A DNA stretch of 58,408 nucleotides from Enterococcus raffinosus (GTDB taxonomy: Bacteria > Bacillota > Bacilli > Lactobacillales > Enterococcaceae). The translations under genes and the position numbers were made by a program. The DNA lies in assembly GCF_018917525.1 (NCBI RefSeq), contig NZ_JAHLOS010000030.1:1-58408 (forward strand), given 5' to 3'. The notes under the pieces were generated by a model. It saw only the letters and a list, made by a program, of their open reading frames with translations, was not told the origin of the DNA and made no database searches. Positions 17,542-27,923 of this stretch are shown here, one piece after another; the first letter of the stretch is position 1; each line of letters opens with the position of its first letter.

Positions 17542-18291
17542 ATGGATCATAAATTAAGCGAAACAGAACAATACCTCTGGGATTACATTGAGAATCATAT
17601 CCTTGATATTCCCAACTACTCGATCGTCAAACTTAGTGAGCAGGCCAACGTTTCCACTGCCACGATCGTTCGTACGATGAAAAAGAAAGGTTACGAAGGT
17701 TTTACTGCGTTTAAACATCATTTAAAGGAACAAGAAAATAAAAATATCAATTTTTCTTCATTAGATAAAGTCGATAAAGGCATTCGACGGGCTATTCTAA
17801 AGAATGAACAGGAAGTCGTCAGAACCATCAATATGATAGAAATCGGTAATATTGAAGATGCCATCCAAAAAATAAAATTCGCGGAACGAGTAATCATCTT
17901 TGCTCGAGGATTCTCAGAGATGATCGGACAGGAAATGATGGTGAAATTTCAATTGACGGGGAAAAATTGTCAAATGCATAACGACCCTGAGATCATCAAA
18001 AATATCAGTCGAAAACTAACCAAACAAGATATTGTCATTTTCATTTCTTTGAATGGAGAGACAAAGGAACTCGTCGTCGCCGCTAAAAATTGTTATGAGA
18101 CCGAAATCGGTTCAATTTTATTAACCGCCAACAACACCTCCAGTCTAATGAACTATTGCGAGATTGCTTTGGTTGGGTTCAAGTCTGAAGGATCATATTT
18201 TCCTGATTATGAAGTTCGATCGAGACTGCCTTTACAAATCATCGCGAGAATTTTATTGGATTCCTACGCGTTACGAGTCACGGATAATTAA
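17542..18291 (+). CDS. RpiR/MurR-family transcriptional regulator (HTH plus SIS domain)
   Basis: This protein is a sugar-phosphate-responsive regulator. I choose ATG 17542 (AGAAGG at 17525-17530) over an upstream GTG at 17497, giving 249 aa. The N-terminal HTH_6 domain shows IVKLSEQANVSTATIVRTMKKKGYEGF, and the SIS sugar-phosphate isomerase-like domain covers about residues 105-235. It is divergent from the tagatose/fructose-type PTS operon, with paired operator-like repeats between them, so it probably controls that operon. Confidence 0.88.
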   Translation: MDHKLSETEQYLWDYIENHILDIPNYSIVKLSEQANVSTATIVRTMKKKGYEGFTAFKHHLKEQENKNINFSSLDKVDKGIRRAILKNEQEVVRTINMIEIGNIEDAIQKIKFAERVIIFARGFSEMIGQEMMVKFQLTGKNCQMHNDPEIIKNISRKLTKQDIVIFISLNGETKELVVAAKNCYETEIGSILLTANNTSSLMNYCEIALVGFKSEGSYFPDYEVRSRLPLQIIARILLDSYALRVTDN

Positions 18292-18339
18292 GCTAAAGCA
18301 AAAAAAGCTCCATTAATTACTAAAAGAGCTCCAGATATA

Positions 18340-18373
18340 AAGAAGACTGTTCCCTTATGAGAGAGTCTTCTTT
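18340..18373 (+). terminator. Terminator after the RpiR-family gene
   Basis: AAGAAGACT / AGTCTTCTT with a 15-nt loop ends in TTT. A smaller AGCTC/GAGCT hairpin precedes it. Confidence 0.7.
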
Positions 18374-18669
18374 ATCTCTAACTAGCAAACAAGTCCCTTT
18401 TAAAATTTATGACACGCTTTGTCTCTTTCATTAAAAGATTAAATTTCGGTCAATTTTATGTAAATTATTACATTCTATTGCGAATAATGTTACTTTTATA
18501 TAGTAGGTGCAAAAAGAAAACGATCCACTTAAGTTTCTAGGCTTTATTAGTCCTCAGTGTTTTATCACCCTTTAAACGCTCTTAAATTCAATTTCTTCTT
18601 ACTCATGATTTTAAATTTGATCTACAAAATTATTCTTCCACTTTGTAGAATTAGAAAAGATGTGAAACG
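18374..18669. other. Leader region upstream of the DUF1538 gene
   Basis: Nothing is clearly coding. A possible weak promoter is TTGCGA (18478-18483) and TATAGT (18499-18504) with a short 15-bp spacer. This would leave a 5' leader of about 160 nt whose function is not recognised. Confidence 0.35.
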
Positions 18670-20208
18670 ATGAACCAAAAACTAAAAGATAATATTTCAG
18701 AATCCTTATCAGCAGTCATCCCGATTACACTGATCGTTTTAATCGCAAGCGTTGTCTTAGTTCCCATGGAGATTGGTACGATTGCTATGTTTCTTGTTGG
18801 TGCAGTCATGTTGATTATTGGAATGGGCTTTTTCCAGCTAGGTGCTGAAATGTCCATGACGCCACTCGGTGAAGGCATCGGTGTACAGCTTTCAAAGAGT
18901 AAAAAAATAGGCATACTGGCTTCGGTGGTATTTATAATCGGTGCAATCATCACCATTGCAGAGCCTGATTTACAGGTGCTCGCCGATCAGATGCCTGCAA
19001 TCCCCAGCAATTTATTGGTGTGGACTGTCGCGGTTGGTGTGGGAATCTGTCTTACGATAGCTATTTTACGAATTCTATTTAAAATCAGTTTATCGCGAAT
19101 CTTGATGGTGCTTTATTTTATTGTGGTCCTGCTCTCTTTTCTGGCACCAAATGATTTTGTCCCGGTCGCCTTCGACTCTGGCGGAGCCACCACCGGGCCG
19201 ATTACTGTTCCGTTTATTTTGGCTTTAGGGGTTGGGTTGGCTTCTATCAGAAGTGATAAAGACGCCTCTGATGACAGCTTTGGATTGGTGGCGATTTCCA
19301 GTATCGGTCCTATTCTGGCTGTATTGTTATTGGGTATTTTCTTTCGTCCGACGACTACTTCCTATACGCCAATTGAATTCGCCGATGTCATCACTACTCG
19401 CGATGTCATAAAGGAATTCATGTTTGAACTACCTCATTATGCCAAAGAGGTGATGATCTCTATTCTGCCGATCGCTGCCATGTTCTTAATTTTCCAGATG
19501 ATCAGCCGACGTTATCACCGCAGACAGTATGTTCGAATTATCATCGGACTTATTTATACATATTTGGGGCTTGTACTTTTTCTAACAGGTGTTAGTATTG
19601 GATTTGCTCCTGTAGGTTCACTTTTAGGAGGAGAATTAGCCGCCAGTAAATTTAAATGGCTGCTAATTCCCATTGGCATGTTGATCGGCTACTTTATTGT
19701 AAAAGCCGAACCCGCAATTCAAGTTCTGAATCATCAAGTGGAAAATGTGACCGGAGATGATATTTCGGCTTCTGCAATGAATCTCTGCCTCTCTATTGGT
19801 GTCTCAATTAGTGTCGGCTTAGCGATGCTTCGCTCTATTACTGGAATCAGTATTTACTGGATCATTATTCCCGGCTATCTTATCGCTTTGGTTCTGACTC
19901 GCTTTGTGCCAAAAATATTTATCGGAATCGCCTTTGACTCTGGCGGAGTAGCCAGCGGTCCAATGACGAGTACCTTTTTACTTCCGCTTTGTATTGGCGT
20001 CAGTGAGGCTTTAGGAGGAAATATTATGGCCGATGCTTTTGGCGTCGTAGCCCTCGTTGCATTGACACCATTGATCGCTGTCCAAATAATGGGTGTTGCT
20101 TATAGATGGAAATCTGCTAAATCTGCTAAATCTGCGCAAAGCGTAGATTTAGTAACCGAAGAGCTTAATGAAATCGAAGAATGGGAGGATTCTGAGGATG
20201 ACGCATAA
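18670..20208 (+). CDS. DUF1538-family multi-spanning membrane protein, internally duplicated
   Basis: The function is unknown; a transport or channel role is suspected. The 512-aa protein is a tandem duplication. Each half carries FDSGG-(A/V)-x-(T/S)GP followed by a hydrophobic run and an (S/A)FG(L/V)VA motif (PVAFDSGGATTGPITVPF in half one, GIAFDSGGVASGPMTSTF in half two). About 12-14 membrane segments are predicted. The conserved Asp-Ser-Gly-Gly loops suggest a pore or ion site. It overlaps the following PII-like gene by 11 bp. The C-terminal tail is acidic and includes a repeated SAKSAKSAQS stretch. Confidence 0.85.
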   Translation: MNQKLKDNISESLSAVIPITLIVLIASVVLVPMEIGTIAMFLVGAVMLIIGMGFFQLGAEMSMTPLGEGIGVQLSKSKKIGILASVVFIIGAIITIAEPDLQVLADQMPAIPSNLLVWTVAVGVGICLTIAILRILFKISLSRILMVLYFIVVLLSFLAPNDFVPVAFDSGGATTGPITVPFILALGVGLASIRSDKDASDDSFGLVAISSIGPILAVLLLGIFFRPTTTSYTPIEFADVITTRDVIKEFMFELPHYAKEVMISILPIAAMFLIFQMISRRYHRRQYVRIIIGLIYTYLGLVLFLTGVSIGFAPVGSLLGGELAASKFKWLLIPIGMLIGYFIVKAEPAIQVLNHQVENVTGDDISASAMNLCLSIGVSISVGLAMLRSITGISIYWIIIPGYLIALVLTRFVPKIFIGIAFDSGGVASGPMTSTFLLPLCIGVSEALGGNIMADAFGVVALVALTPLIAVQIMGVAYRWKSAKSAKSAQSVDLVTEELNEIEEWEDSEDDA

Positions 20209-20905
20209 CAAGCCAGCAATTCGAATGCTAGTATTGATTATTGGACATAAAGATGTAAAAAGGGCTCGAACTATTTTGGAGGCTCACGACTCTCCTGTCC
20301 AATATCTAACAATTGGCGAAGGAACGGCTACTAATGAAATCATGGACGTTCTAGGATTAGGTATTTCAGAAAAGGTCCTTCTTTTTTGCCCTGTCTTGAA
20401 AATGCAAGTGCCAGATTTGTTCGAAGCACTTAGTGACGGTCTCTGTCTCCACAAACCAAATAGAGGATGCGCCTTTACCTTCCCTATCTCTGGAGCGAGT
20501 TCTTATATTACAAAAATGTTGGATTCAGAAATATATGAAAAAGTTAAAAAACGTACGGAAAGAGAGGAAAAGCTGATGATCCAAGAAGCGAAATATTGCT
20601 TATTGATGGTGACTATCAATCAAGGATTCAGTGAAGAGGTGATGACAGTTGCTACTGCTGCTGGAGCTGCCGGAGGAACTGTGGTGCATGCCCGCCGACT
20701 TGATTCACAGGAAACAATGAAGAAATGGGGCATTTGTGTTCAACCAGAAAAAGAAATGATCTATATATTGGTAGAGAAAGACAAAAAAATGGCCATCATG
20801 AAAGCAATTGGTGAGCAATGCGGATTACTCAGTGAAGCTCGGGGGGTCTTGATGTCCATCCCTGTTGATGGTGTAATCGGATTGTCTACAGATACGACTC
20901 CATAA
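20198..20905 (+). CDS. Tandem PII-like (GlnB-fold) signalling protein
   Basis: This is a likely cytoplasmic regulator of the DUF1538 membrane protein. I start it at ATG 20198, which has GGGAGG 9 nt upstream and overlaps the DUF1538 stop, giving 235 aa. Two GlnB-like halves are visible. The first ends with the FTFPISGASSYI region and the second has the typical GAAGGTVVHAR ferredoxin-fold loop. A classic uridylylation Tyr loop is not seen. PII proteins bind ADP/ATP, 2-oxoglutarate or other ligands and plug transporters such as AmtB, so gating by ligand is a reasonable inference. Confidence 0.8.
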   Translation: MTHNKPAIRMLVLIIGHKDVKRARTILEAHDSPVQYLTIGEGTATNEIMDVLGLGISEKVLLFCPVLKMQVPDLFEALSDGLCLHKPNRGCAFTFPISGASSYITKMLDSEIYEKVKKRTEREEKLMIQEAKYCLLMVTINQGFSEEVMTVATAAGAAGGTVVHARRLDSQETMKKWGICVQPEKEMIYILVEKDKKMAIMKAIGEQCGLLSEARGVLMSIPVDGVIGLSTDTTP

Positions 20906-20915
20906 AACTTTATAA

Positions 20916-20951
20916 AAAGAGGCGCACATCGTTTATGATATGCGCCTCTTT
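20916..20951. terminator. Bidirectional terminator between the PII-like gene and dps
   Basis: AAAGAGGCGCA / TGCGCCTCTTT is an 11-bp GC-rich stem with a 14-nt loop, flanked by A and T runs and lying between convergent genes. Confidence 0.88.
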
Positions 20952-20959
20952 CGAATGGA

Positions 20960-21427
20960 CTAAGCATCAATTTCTGGTGCCTTTCCTAAATGAGCTTGGA
21001 TCATCCAAATACGTTTTTCTGTAGCTGTTTTGAATTCGATGAAGATATCTTGTGTTGGATCATCGCCTTCTTCGCCAGTAACGTCAATCCCTTTTTGATA
21101 AAGATCAGCCAAGTAACGATAGTCTTTAACAAGGATTGCTAACCGTTCTTCCATCGTACGATCCCAGCGTCCTACTTCATCAGAAATTTTTGTGTTATCT
21201 GCCATTTCACGTAATGTTGAATAAGGTGAGCCGTCTAATGTGATTAAGCGTTCTGAGATTTCATCTAATTGATCGTTTACATCATCCATAAAATCATCCA
21301 TCATTGGGTGCAATGTCAAGAAGCCAGGACCGCGCATATACCAGTGTGTTTGGTGGATAACCATAGACATTTGACTTAAGTCTGCAACTAGTTGATTCAA
21401 TACCTCTTTGGTTTTTTCGAATTTCAT
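20960..21427 (-). CDS. dps: Dps-family miniferritin
   Basis: The protein assembles into a 12-mer that oxidises and stores iron using peroxide and protects DNA. The 155-aa four-helix protein shows the ferroxidase pattern H-Q-T-H-W (residues about 24-28) and DDFMDDVNDQLDEISERL. The ribosome binding site is AGGAGG. A PerR-like palindrome lies upstream, consistent with peroxide-responsive control. The lysine-rich DNA-binding tail of E. coli Dps is absent, as in many Gram-positive members. Confidence 0.93.
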   Translation of the reverse strand: MKFEKTKEVLNQLVADLSQMSMVIHQTHWYMRGPGFLTLHPMMDDFMDDVNDQLDEISERLITLDGSPYSTLREMADNTKISDEVGRWDRTMEERLAILVKDYRYLADLYQKGIDVTGEEGDDPTQDIFIEFKTATEKRIWMIQAHLGKAPEIDA

Positions 21428-21464
21428 TCCTTAAATACCTCCTAATTTTTTACTCTAATAAAAG

Positions 21465-21479
21465 CATAATACAATTATG
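21465..21479 (-). promoter_or_regulatory. PerR-box-like palindrome upstream of dps
   Basis: CATAATACAATTATG is a perfect 6-bp inverted repeat with a 3-nt centre, close to the PerR box TTATAATNATTATAA, and lies 38 bp from the dps start. Confidence 0.6.
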
Positions 21480-21540
21480 ATAAAAGTACAAAGAAAATGC
21501 TGGTAAAGTGCTCATTTTTCGTATCTTATTGAAAAAGGAG

Positions 21541-22230
21541 GTGAGAACGATCGTAAATTTCATTTTAGGTACGATTATTGGTTCATTTTTAGCCGTCGTT
21601 TGTACTCGGATTCCATGAAGGGAGTCACTACTTTATCCGCCTTCACATTGTGATCATTGCGGTCATCCGCTTCGAGTGATTGAGCTGATTCCGCTACTCT
21701 CTGCTTTGAGGCAAAGATTCCATTGCATTCACTGTCAGCAAAAATTCTCTGCACGAAGTTTTTGGTTAGAATTATTTTGTGGGATTCTCTTTGTAGTCTT
21801 TTTACAAGATTTAAATTGGATCAGTTTGTGGCAAGTATTTTGGTTATTGAGTTCCCTTGTTTTAGCCGTAATCGACTGGGATCATATGATTGTCGAGATG
21901 AGAATCTTTTTGGGGTCAGGAGTAATTTTATTAGTTAGCAGAGCGGCACTGTTTCATCCTTATTGGCTTCAACCAATAATTGTTTGTGGGCTATTTTTCT
22001 TCAGTCAAAAAATCCTCCCAGACAGTTTAGGTCTGGGAGATCTTTGGGTAATTGGATTATGGAGTTTCTTTTTATCTTGGTATGAATTGTTGCAGGTTCT
22101 ATTTATCGCTTCACTTAGTGGTTTGATTTTTTTCAGTTATCAGGCCTTGCGGAAAAAGATTCCTGAACAGCTGCCATTTTTACCCTTCTTATTTATCGGT
22201 CTTCTATTATTACTGCTAAAAAACCGTTAA
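21541..22230 (+). pseudogene. comC: Type 4 prepilin peptidase (ComC/PilD), interrupted by an in-frame stop
   Basis: The intact enzyme would cleave and methylate pseudopilins for DNA uptake. The frame opens after AAAGGAGGT with NFILGTIIGSFLAVVCTRIP, then meets TGA at 21616-21618. It continues in the same frame as RESLLYPPSHCDHCGHPL and on to the second CxxC, the Asp motif AVIDWDH and the GLGD motif, ending at 22230. One C-to-T change (CGA to TGA) would explain the stop. The start is also poor: the GTG at 21541 abuts the Shine-Dalgarno, and the best-spaced codon is ATC at 21550. A restart at GTG 21676 would lack TM1 and the first CxxC. Confidence 0.8.
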
Positions 22231-22751
22231 GCGTTCCAATGATCACGGATAAAGCCCTTACGTCCCGAACCTTCACTGTATGCATCGTAGTGTTCGGGAT
22301 TTTTTCGATAGAAATCCTGATGATACGCTTCAGCAGGATAAAAAGCTTGAGCTGGTTCAATCGATGTTACAATCGGTTCTTTGAAACGACCGCTAGCCTG
22401 TAATCGTTCCTTCGAAGCCTCTGCCACTTCTTTTTGTTCTGGAGTAGCATAAAAAATTACTGGTCGGTAGGAATCCCCCCGATCCGCAAATTGACCAAAA
22501 GCATCTGTAGGATCTGTTTGCTGCCAGTAGATTTCTACCAGCTGCTGATAAGAGATTACCGCTGGATCAAATGTGATCTCTACGGCTTCTGTATGCCCTG
22601 TCGTACCACTGCAAACTTCTTCATACGTTGGATTTGGCACATGTCCACCTGTATAGCCTGAAATAACCTGCTTGATACCCGGCATCTGATCAAAAGGCTT
22701 CACCATACACCAAAAACAGCCTCCAGCAAAAATTGCTTTTTCTTCTGTCAT
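22227..22751 (-). CDS. msrA: Peptide-methionine (S)-S-oxide reductase
   Basis: This enzyme repairs oxidised methionine in proteins. The 174-aa MsrA has the catalytic motif GCFWC (nucleophile Cys12, with Cys15) and the conserved [24 protein letters not shown] region. It is a stand-alone MsrA without an MsrB domain. Its 3' end overlaps that of the comC pseudogene by 4 bp. Confidence 0.95.
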   Translation of the reverse strand: MTEEKAIFAGGCFWCMVKPFDQMPGIKQVISGYTGGHVPNPTYEEVCSGTTGHTEAVEITFDPAVISYQQLVEIYWQQTDPTDAFGQFADRGDSYRPVIFYATPEQKEVAEASKERLQASGRFKEPIVTSIEPAQAFYPAEAYHQDFYRKNPEHYDAYSEGSGRKGFIRDHWNA

Positions 22752-22832
22752 AAAATATGCCCCCTTTTGGTTTCAGCATAACCCTTTCTAGAAAAATTGA
22801 AATGAATCTGCTCAGACACTCGTAAAAAAAGA

Positions 22833-22858
22833 GAATGTCCCAGATCATTGAGACATTC
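22833..22858 (-). terminator. Terminator after the LCP-family gene
   Basis: The minus-strand stem GAATGTC / GACATTC is followed by a seven-T run (plus-strand A-run at 22824-22830). Confidence 0.8.
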
Positions 22859-22880
22859 CCGTAAATAGTATTTCGCTTTT

Positions 22881-23981
22881 TTAATAATTATCTGGATCAA
22901 TCGGATAGATTATTTTTCCGTAACCAGTATAATCATAATGCGTTCCAGCACTGATTTTATCCACACTGCTGTCATCAAAGAATAATTGATTGTCGTCATC
23001 TTCATCAAGGTTCGGCAATTTTTTCTTCGTAGGCAAGCCGAGCTGCTTCTTCACAATATTTTGTTCCTCTAACAAATTATTCAATCCCAAGATTTGGAAA
23101 TAAATGTCACTAATCATCTCACCCTGGCCTTCTATCTGTGTCTGCTTGATGTTCTTTGCAGCAGGCGTATAGTCTTTTGCGACCGTCAGCATCTCACTCC
23201 AGCTCAAATCAGTCTTTACATAATCTTCCACCGCGCGCAAATACTTTTTATATTTTGTGACGGAGTCAACAGAAAGAATTTTATGGACAAGCTTAGATAA
23301 AATTTCTCGTTGTCTTGCTTGTCTTCCTACGTCACCTTTTGGGTCCTCGTGGCGCATCCGCACATATTCTAATGCATGTCTGCCGTCTAGAACCTGCTTC
23401 CCTTTTTTGACGTGCACACCATCCAAAGTAAAATCAATCTTGTTGTCGACCTCGATTCCGCCAACAGCATCCACTAATGTTTTTAATCCCTTCATGTTGA
23501 TCTCAACATAATGATCCACGGGAACATCTAACATTTCCTGAACGCTTTCGATCGCCATTTTAGTACCACCTAGCGAATAGGCAGCATTCAATTTATCATA
23601 ATAGGTGTCACCCTTCGCAACATAATTATTCTCGTCCCCTTTATACCCAACGATCTGAGTATAGATATCGCGATCCAAACTTGTCATTAGCGTTTGTTTT
23701 TTCTTAGGGTTAATAGTAACTAACATCATGGAGTCCGAGCGCCCTTGGTAATTACGTCCTTTATCGCCTGTGTCTGTTCCCATTAATAAGACGGAAAACG
23801 GTTCCCCGCTTTTTAAATCGACCTTAGCCGAACGTGTACTTTTATAATTGACTTTTTTAGTCATTTTATTGATTGCTTGATCAACATCATTATTCACCTT
23901 TAATAAATAGACAGTGGCCGTTCCAACAAGTAGCACGATAATTCCCACAACAATCAAGATGATTTTCTTTGCTCTGCTCAT
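22881..23981 (-). CDS. LytR-CpsA-Psr family cell-wall glycopolymer ligase
   Basis: LCP enzymes attach teichoic acids or polysaccharides to peptidoglycan outside the membrane. The 366-aa protein has one N-terminal membrane anchor (residues 7-28) and an extracellular LCP domain with the family motifs LLMGTDTGDKGRNYQGRSDSM, the Arg in LDRDIY and the RMRHEDPKGDVGRQARQREI segment. The C-terminus carries an acidic Asp/Glu stretch. It is monocistronic with its own terminator. Confidence 0.92.
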   Translation of the reverse strand: MSRAKKIILIVVGIIVLLVGTATVYLLKVNNDVDQAINKMTKKVNYKSTRSAKVDLKSGEPFSVLLMGTDTGDKGRNYQGRSDSMMLVTINPKKKQTLMTSLDRDIYTQIVGYKGDENNYVAKGDTYYDKLNAAYSLGGTKMAIESVQEMLDVPVDHYVEINMKGLKTLVDAVGGIEVDNKIDFTLDGVHVKKGKQVLDGRHALEYVRMRHEDPKGDVGRQARQREILSKLVHKILSVDSVTKYKKYLRAVEDYVKTDLSWSEMLTVAKDYTPAAKNIKQTQIEGQGEMISDIYFQILGLNNLLEEQNIVKKQLGLPTKKKLPNLDEDDDNQLFFDDSSVDKISAGTHYDYTGYGKIIYPIDPDNY

Positions 23982-24140
23982 ATAGCACCTCAGAAATTTT
24001 ATATAACTATATTTTTTGTCATTCTCTCATAAAATGACTTTTGGCAATAGTCTTTATACAGCGCTCTAAACGAAATTTAACATCTGTTCAACATGAGCCT
24101 GCTTATTTGCCAGATACCTTCTTATAATAGCCTGAAAATA

Positions 24141-24181
24141 AAAAGACCACAAGATTCTTTTTCAGAATCTTGTGGTCTTTT
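24141..24181 (-). terminator. rpoBC operon terminator
   Basis: A perfect 18-bp stem (AAAAGACCACAAGATTCT and its complement) with a 5-nt loop directly follows the rpoC stop. It is symmetric and can stop both strands. Confidence 0.92.
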
Positions 24182-24195
24182 AAAGCCAGATTTTT

Positions 24196-27100
24196 CTAGC
24201 CTAATGGATTATTCAAAGCGTCCTCAGCTGCCATTTGTGCTTCAATATCAGAGATACTGTAAACATTTTCGCTAGCCACAACGACTTCTTTTGGTTCCAT
24301 GTTACGGTAAGTTGACATACCTGTACCAGCAGGAATAATCTTCCCAATGATAACATTTTCCTTCAATCCAAGTAATGGATCTTTCTTACCGCGGATCGCA
24401 GCATCCGTCAAGACACGAGTTGTTTCTTGGAATGATGCGGCAGATAAGAAGCTGTTTGTTTCCAATGAAGCTTTGGTAATACCAAGCAAGACTGGACGAG
24501 ATGTCGCAGGTGTGCCACCAGCAACCAATGTATTGTAGTTTTGATCTTTAAAGTCAGCAATATCAAGCAATGTACCTGGCAAGATATCTGTATCACCTGG
24601 GTCCATAACGCGGACTTTACGCAACATTTGACGAACCATTACTTCAATATGTTTGTCGCCGATTTCTACCCCTTGCATACGGTAAACACGTTGAACTTCA
24701 CGTAACAAGTAGGTTTCAACAGAGATTACATCGCGTACTTGCAATAAGTGTTTAGGATCAATTGATCCTTCTGTTAATTGAGCACCACGATGAACCATAT
24801 CGCCTTCAGCGACTTTCATACGAGCCGTGTAAGGAACGGTGTAGGTACGAGTATCCGTTTCACCTTTGACGGTAACTTCCTTCGTACGAGTCGCAGCATC
24901 CTCAGCAATCTCAACGACTTCACCAGTAACTTCAGTAATGACAGCCAAACCTTTAGGATTACGTGCTTCGAAGATTTCTTGGACACGAGGAAGACCTTGT
25001 GTAATATCGTCTCCGGCAACCCCGCCGGTATGGAATGTACGCATGGTTAACTGAGTACCAGGTTCACCGATTGATTGGGCAGCGATAGTACCAACTGCTT
25101 CGCCGACTTCAACATCGTCGCCAGTTGCCAAGTTGCGGCCATAACAATGTTTACATACACCATGTTTGGTATTACATGTGAAGACGGAGCGAATCGTTAA
25201 TTTCTCAACACCAGCATCAATGAGACGTTTCGCATCTGCTTCACTGATTAGTGCGTCAGCAGGCAATAGAACTTCACCTGTTTCAGGATGCATCACGGAT
25301 TTTTGCGTATAACGTCCAACTAGACGTTCTTCTAATGATTCGATGATTTCATTACCTTCACGAATCGCAGAGATTTCTAGACCGCGGTCAGTACCACAAT
25401 CTTCTTCACGTACGATAACATCTTGGGCAACGTCAACCAGACGACGAGTCAAGTAACCTGAATCGGCTGTCTTCAAGGCCGTATCGGTCATCCCTTTACG
25501 AGCCCCGTGAGTCGAGATAAACATTTCCAAGACAGAAAGACCTTCACGGAAGTTCGAGATGATCGGCAATTCCATGATTTGTCCATTCGGAGCGGCCATC
25601 AGTCCACGCATCCCAGCAAGCTGAGTAAAGTTGGAGATGTTACCACGGGCTCCAGAATCAGACATCATGAAGATTGGGTTCTTCGCATCTAAGGATTCCA
25701 TTAGTCGTTGTTGAATTTCATCTTTAGCTGCATTCCAAACAGCGATAACACGTTCATAACGTTCATCGTCAGTGATCAAACCACGTCGGAATTGTTTCGT
25801 AATCGTGCCAACTTGTTTGTGTGCATTGTCGATAATTTCTTGTTTTTCAGCTAGCGCCATGATATCAGCGATACCAACGGTCATACCAGCATGCGTTGAA
25901 TGTTTATACCCTAAGTCTTTCATACGGTCAAGCATCATTGACGTATCAGTGACTTTGAAACGTTTGAAGACTTCAGCGATGATATTTCCAAGATTTTTCT
26001 TCTTGAATGGCAAGATGATTTCTTGTTCTTTGATCGCTGCAGGAATATCGGCACCTTTTTCGACAAAATATTTGTCAGGTGTATATTGTGTTAAGTTGAA
26101 ATCAGTTGGTTCGTTCAAATAAGGGAATTCTTGCGGCATAATCTCGTTGAAAATAATTTTCCCAACAGTTGTGATCAGCATGCGTTCTTTTTGTTCTTCA
26201 GTAAATGGCTTGTCACCTAATGTATTAGGGTCAACAGCCACACGTGAATGTAAGTGAACATAGCCATTACGCCATGCTAAGACAGCTTCATTCATGTCAC
26301 GGAAGATCATTCCTTCACCTTCGCGGCCTTCTTCTTCCATTGTTAGGTAATAGTTACCTAGGACCATATCTTGAGATGGTGTAACAACGGGTTTACCGTC
26401 TTTAGGGTTCAAGATATGAGTTGCAGCAAGCATCAGCATACGAGCTTCGGCTTGGGCTTCTTCACCTAGAGGTAAATGGACAGCCATTTGGTCCCCATCG
26501 AAATCGGCGTTGTAAGCTTCACACACTAATGGGTGAAGACGGATTGCGCGACCTTCAACTAGGATTGGTTCAAATGCTTGGATACCTAATCTGTGAAGCG
26601 TAGGTGCCCGGTTAAGTAAAACTGGGTGTTCTTTGATAACTTCTTCTAAGACATCCCACACAACGTCTTCTTGACGTTCGATTTTACGTTTCGCATTTTT
26701 AATATTTGAAGCAATTTCACGTTGAACGAGTTCTTTCATTACAAATGGTTTGAACAATTCGATCGCCATTTCTTTTGGCAGACCACATTGATACATCTTC
26801 AAGAACGGGCCAACGACGATAACAGAACGGGCAGAGTAGTCCACACGTTTACCCAGCAAGTTTTGACGGAAACGACCTTGTTTCCCTTTCAACATGTGAG
26901 ACAAAGATTTCAATGGACGGTTACCTGGTCCAGTAACTGGACGGCCACGGCGACCATTATCAATCAACGCATCTACCGCTTCTTGAAGCATCCGTTTTTC
27001 ATTCTGAACGATGATGTTTGGTGCATTCAAGTCTAATAAACGTTTCAAACGATTATTACGGTTGATTACACGACGATACAAATCATTTAAGTCAGAAGTC

Positions 27101-27849
27101 GCAAAACGACCACCTTCTAATTGAACCATCGGACGTAGATCTGGCGGAATGACAGGAATTACATCCATAACCATCCAACCTGGTTGGTTACCAGAAGAAC
27201 GGAACGCTTCTAAGACATCTAAACGACGGATTGCTCGTGTACGTTTTTGACCTTGAGCTGTTTTCAACTCTTCTTTTAATTCTGCTGATTCACCATCTAG
27301 ATCCACATGATCTAATAATTGTTTGATGGCTTCCGCACCCATTGCTGCGTGGAATTCTTGACCATATTGATCACGTTTTTCACGATATTCACGTTCAGTC
27401 AGTAATTGTTTCTTCTCTAGGCTTGTATTACCTGGATCGATTACGACATAAGATGCAAAGTAGATGATTTCTTCTAACGCACGCGGACTCATGTCTAACA
27501 CAAGACCCATTCGAGAAGGAATTCCTTTGAAATACCAGATATGTGTTACAGGCGCTGCTAATTCGATATGTCCCATCCGTTCACGACGAACCTTCGAACG
27601 TGTGACTTCGACACCACAACGGTCACAGACGATCCCTTTATAACGGATTCGTTTGTATTTCCCGCAGGCACATTCCCAGTCTTTGGTTGGCCCAAAAATT
27701 CTTTCATCGAATAACCCTTCGCGTTCAGGTTTCAATGTACGATAGTTAATGGTTTCCGGTTTTTTTACTTCACCGTATGACCAGCTTCTGATTTTTTCAG
27801 GAGAAGCCAAACCTATTTGCATACTTTCGAATTTATTTACATCGATCAA
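24196..27849 (-). CDS. rpoC: DNA-directed RNA polymerase subunit beta'
   Basis: This is the catalytic subunit of RNA polymerase. I place the start at TTG 27849, giving [13 protein letters not shown] and 1217 aa, because GGAGGG lies 9 nt upstream. An upstream in-frame ATG at 27870 would overlap that site. The zinc-binding [22 protein letters not shown] region, the active-site NADFDGDQM motif and a second cysteine cluster ([16 protein letters not shown]) are present. It follows rpoB with a hairpin in the gap. Confidence 0.97.
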   Translation of the reverse strand: MIDVNKFESMQIGLASPEKIRSWSYGEVKKPETINYRTLKPEREGLFDERIFGPTKDWECACGKYKRIRYKGIVCDRCGVEVTRSKVRRERMGHIELAAPVTHIWYFKGIPSRMGLVLDMSPRALEEIIYFASYVVIDPGNTSLEKKQLLTEREYREKRDQYGQEFHAAMGAEAIKQLLDHVDLDGESAELKEELKTAQGQKRTRAIRRLDVLEAFRSSGNQPGWMVMDVIPVIPPDLRPMVQLEGGRFATSDLNDLYRRVINRNNRLKRLLDLNAPNIIVQNEKRMLQEAVDALIDNGRRGRPVTGPGNRPLKSLSHMLKGKQGRFRQNLLGKRVDYSARSVIVVGPFLKMYQCGLPKEMAIELFKPFVMKELVQREIASNIKNAKRKIERQEDVVWDVLEEVIKEHPVLLNRAPTLHRLGIQAFEPILVEGRAIRLHPLVCEAYNADFDGDQMAVHLPLGEEAQAEARMLMLAATHILNPKDGKPVVTPSQDMVLGNYYLTMEEEGREGEGMIFRDMNEAVLAWRNGYVHLHSRVAVDPNTLGDKPFTEEQKERMLITTVGKIIFNEIMPQEFPYLNEPTDFNLTQYTPDKYFVEKGADIPAAIKEQEIILPFKKKNLGNIIAEVFKRFKVTDTSMMLDRMKDLGYKHSTHAGMTVGIADIMALAEKQEIIDNAHKQVGTITKQFRRGLITDDERYERVIAVWNAAKDEIQQRLMESLDAKNPIFMMSDSGARGNISNFTQLAGMRGLMAAPNGQIMELPIISNFREGLSVLEMFISTHGARKGMTDTALKTADSGYLTRRLVDVAQDVIVREEDCGTDRGLEISAIREGNEIIESLEERLVGRYTQKSVMHPETGEVLLPADALISEADAKRLIDAGVEKLTIRSVFTCNTKHGVCKHCYGRNLATGDDVEVGEAVGTIAAQSIGEPGTQLTMRTFHTGGVAGDDITQGLPRVQEIFEARNPKGLAVITEVTGEVVEIAEDAATRTKEVTVKGETDTRTYTVPYTARMKVAEGDMVHRGAQLTEGSIDPKHLLQVRDVISVETYLLREVQRVYRMQGVEIGDKHIEVMVRQMLRKVRVMDPGDTDILPGTLLDIADFKDQNYNTLVAGGTPATSRPVLLGITKASLETNSFLSAASFQETTRVLTDAAIRGKKDPLLGLKENVIIGKIIPAGTGMSTYRNMEPKEVVVASENVYSISDIEAQMAAEDALNNPLG

Positions 27850-27875
27850 AAGGGTTTCCCTCCATTTCATTTTAT

Positions 27876-27906
27876 CGTAAGTCAGCTAGGGACTAGCCGA
27901 CTTACG
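27876..27906 (-). repeat. rpoB-rpoC intergenic hairpin
   Basis: CGTAAGTC-A-GCTAG pairs with CTAGC-C-GACTTACG, a 13-bp stem with one symmetric mismatch and a 3-nt loop. There is no T-run, so it is likely an RNA processing or stability element rather than a terminator. Confidence 0.7.
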
Positions 27907-27923
27907 TATGGCAAGTGCGACTC

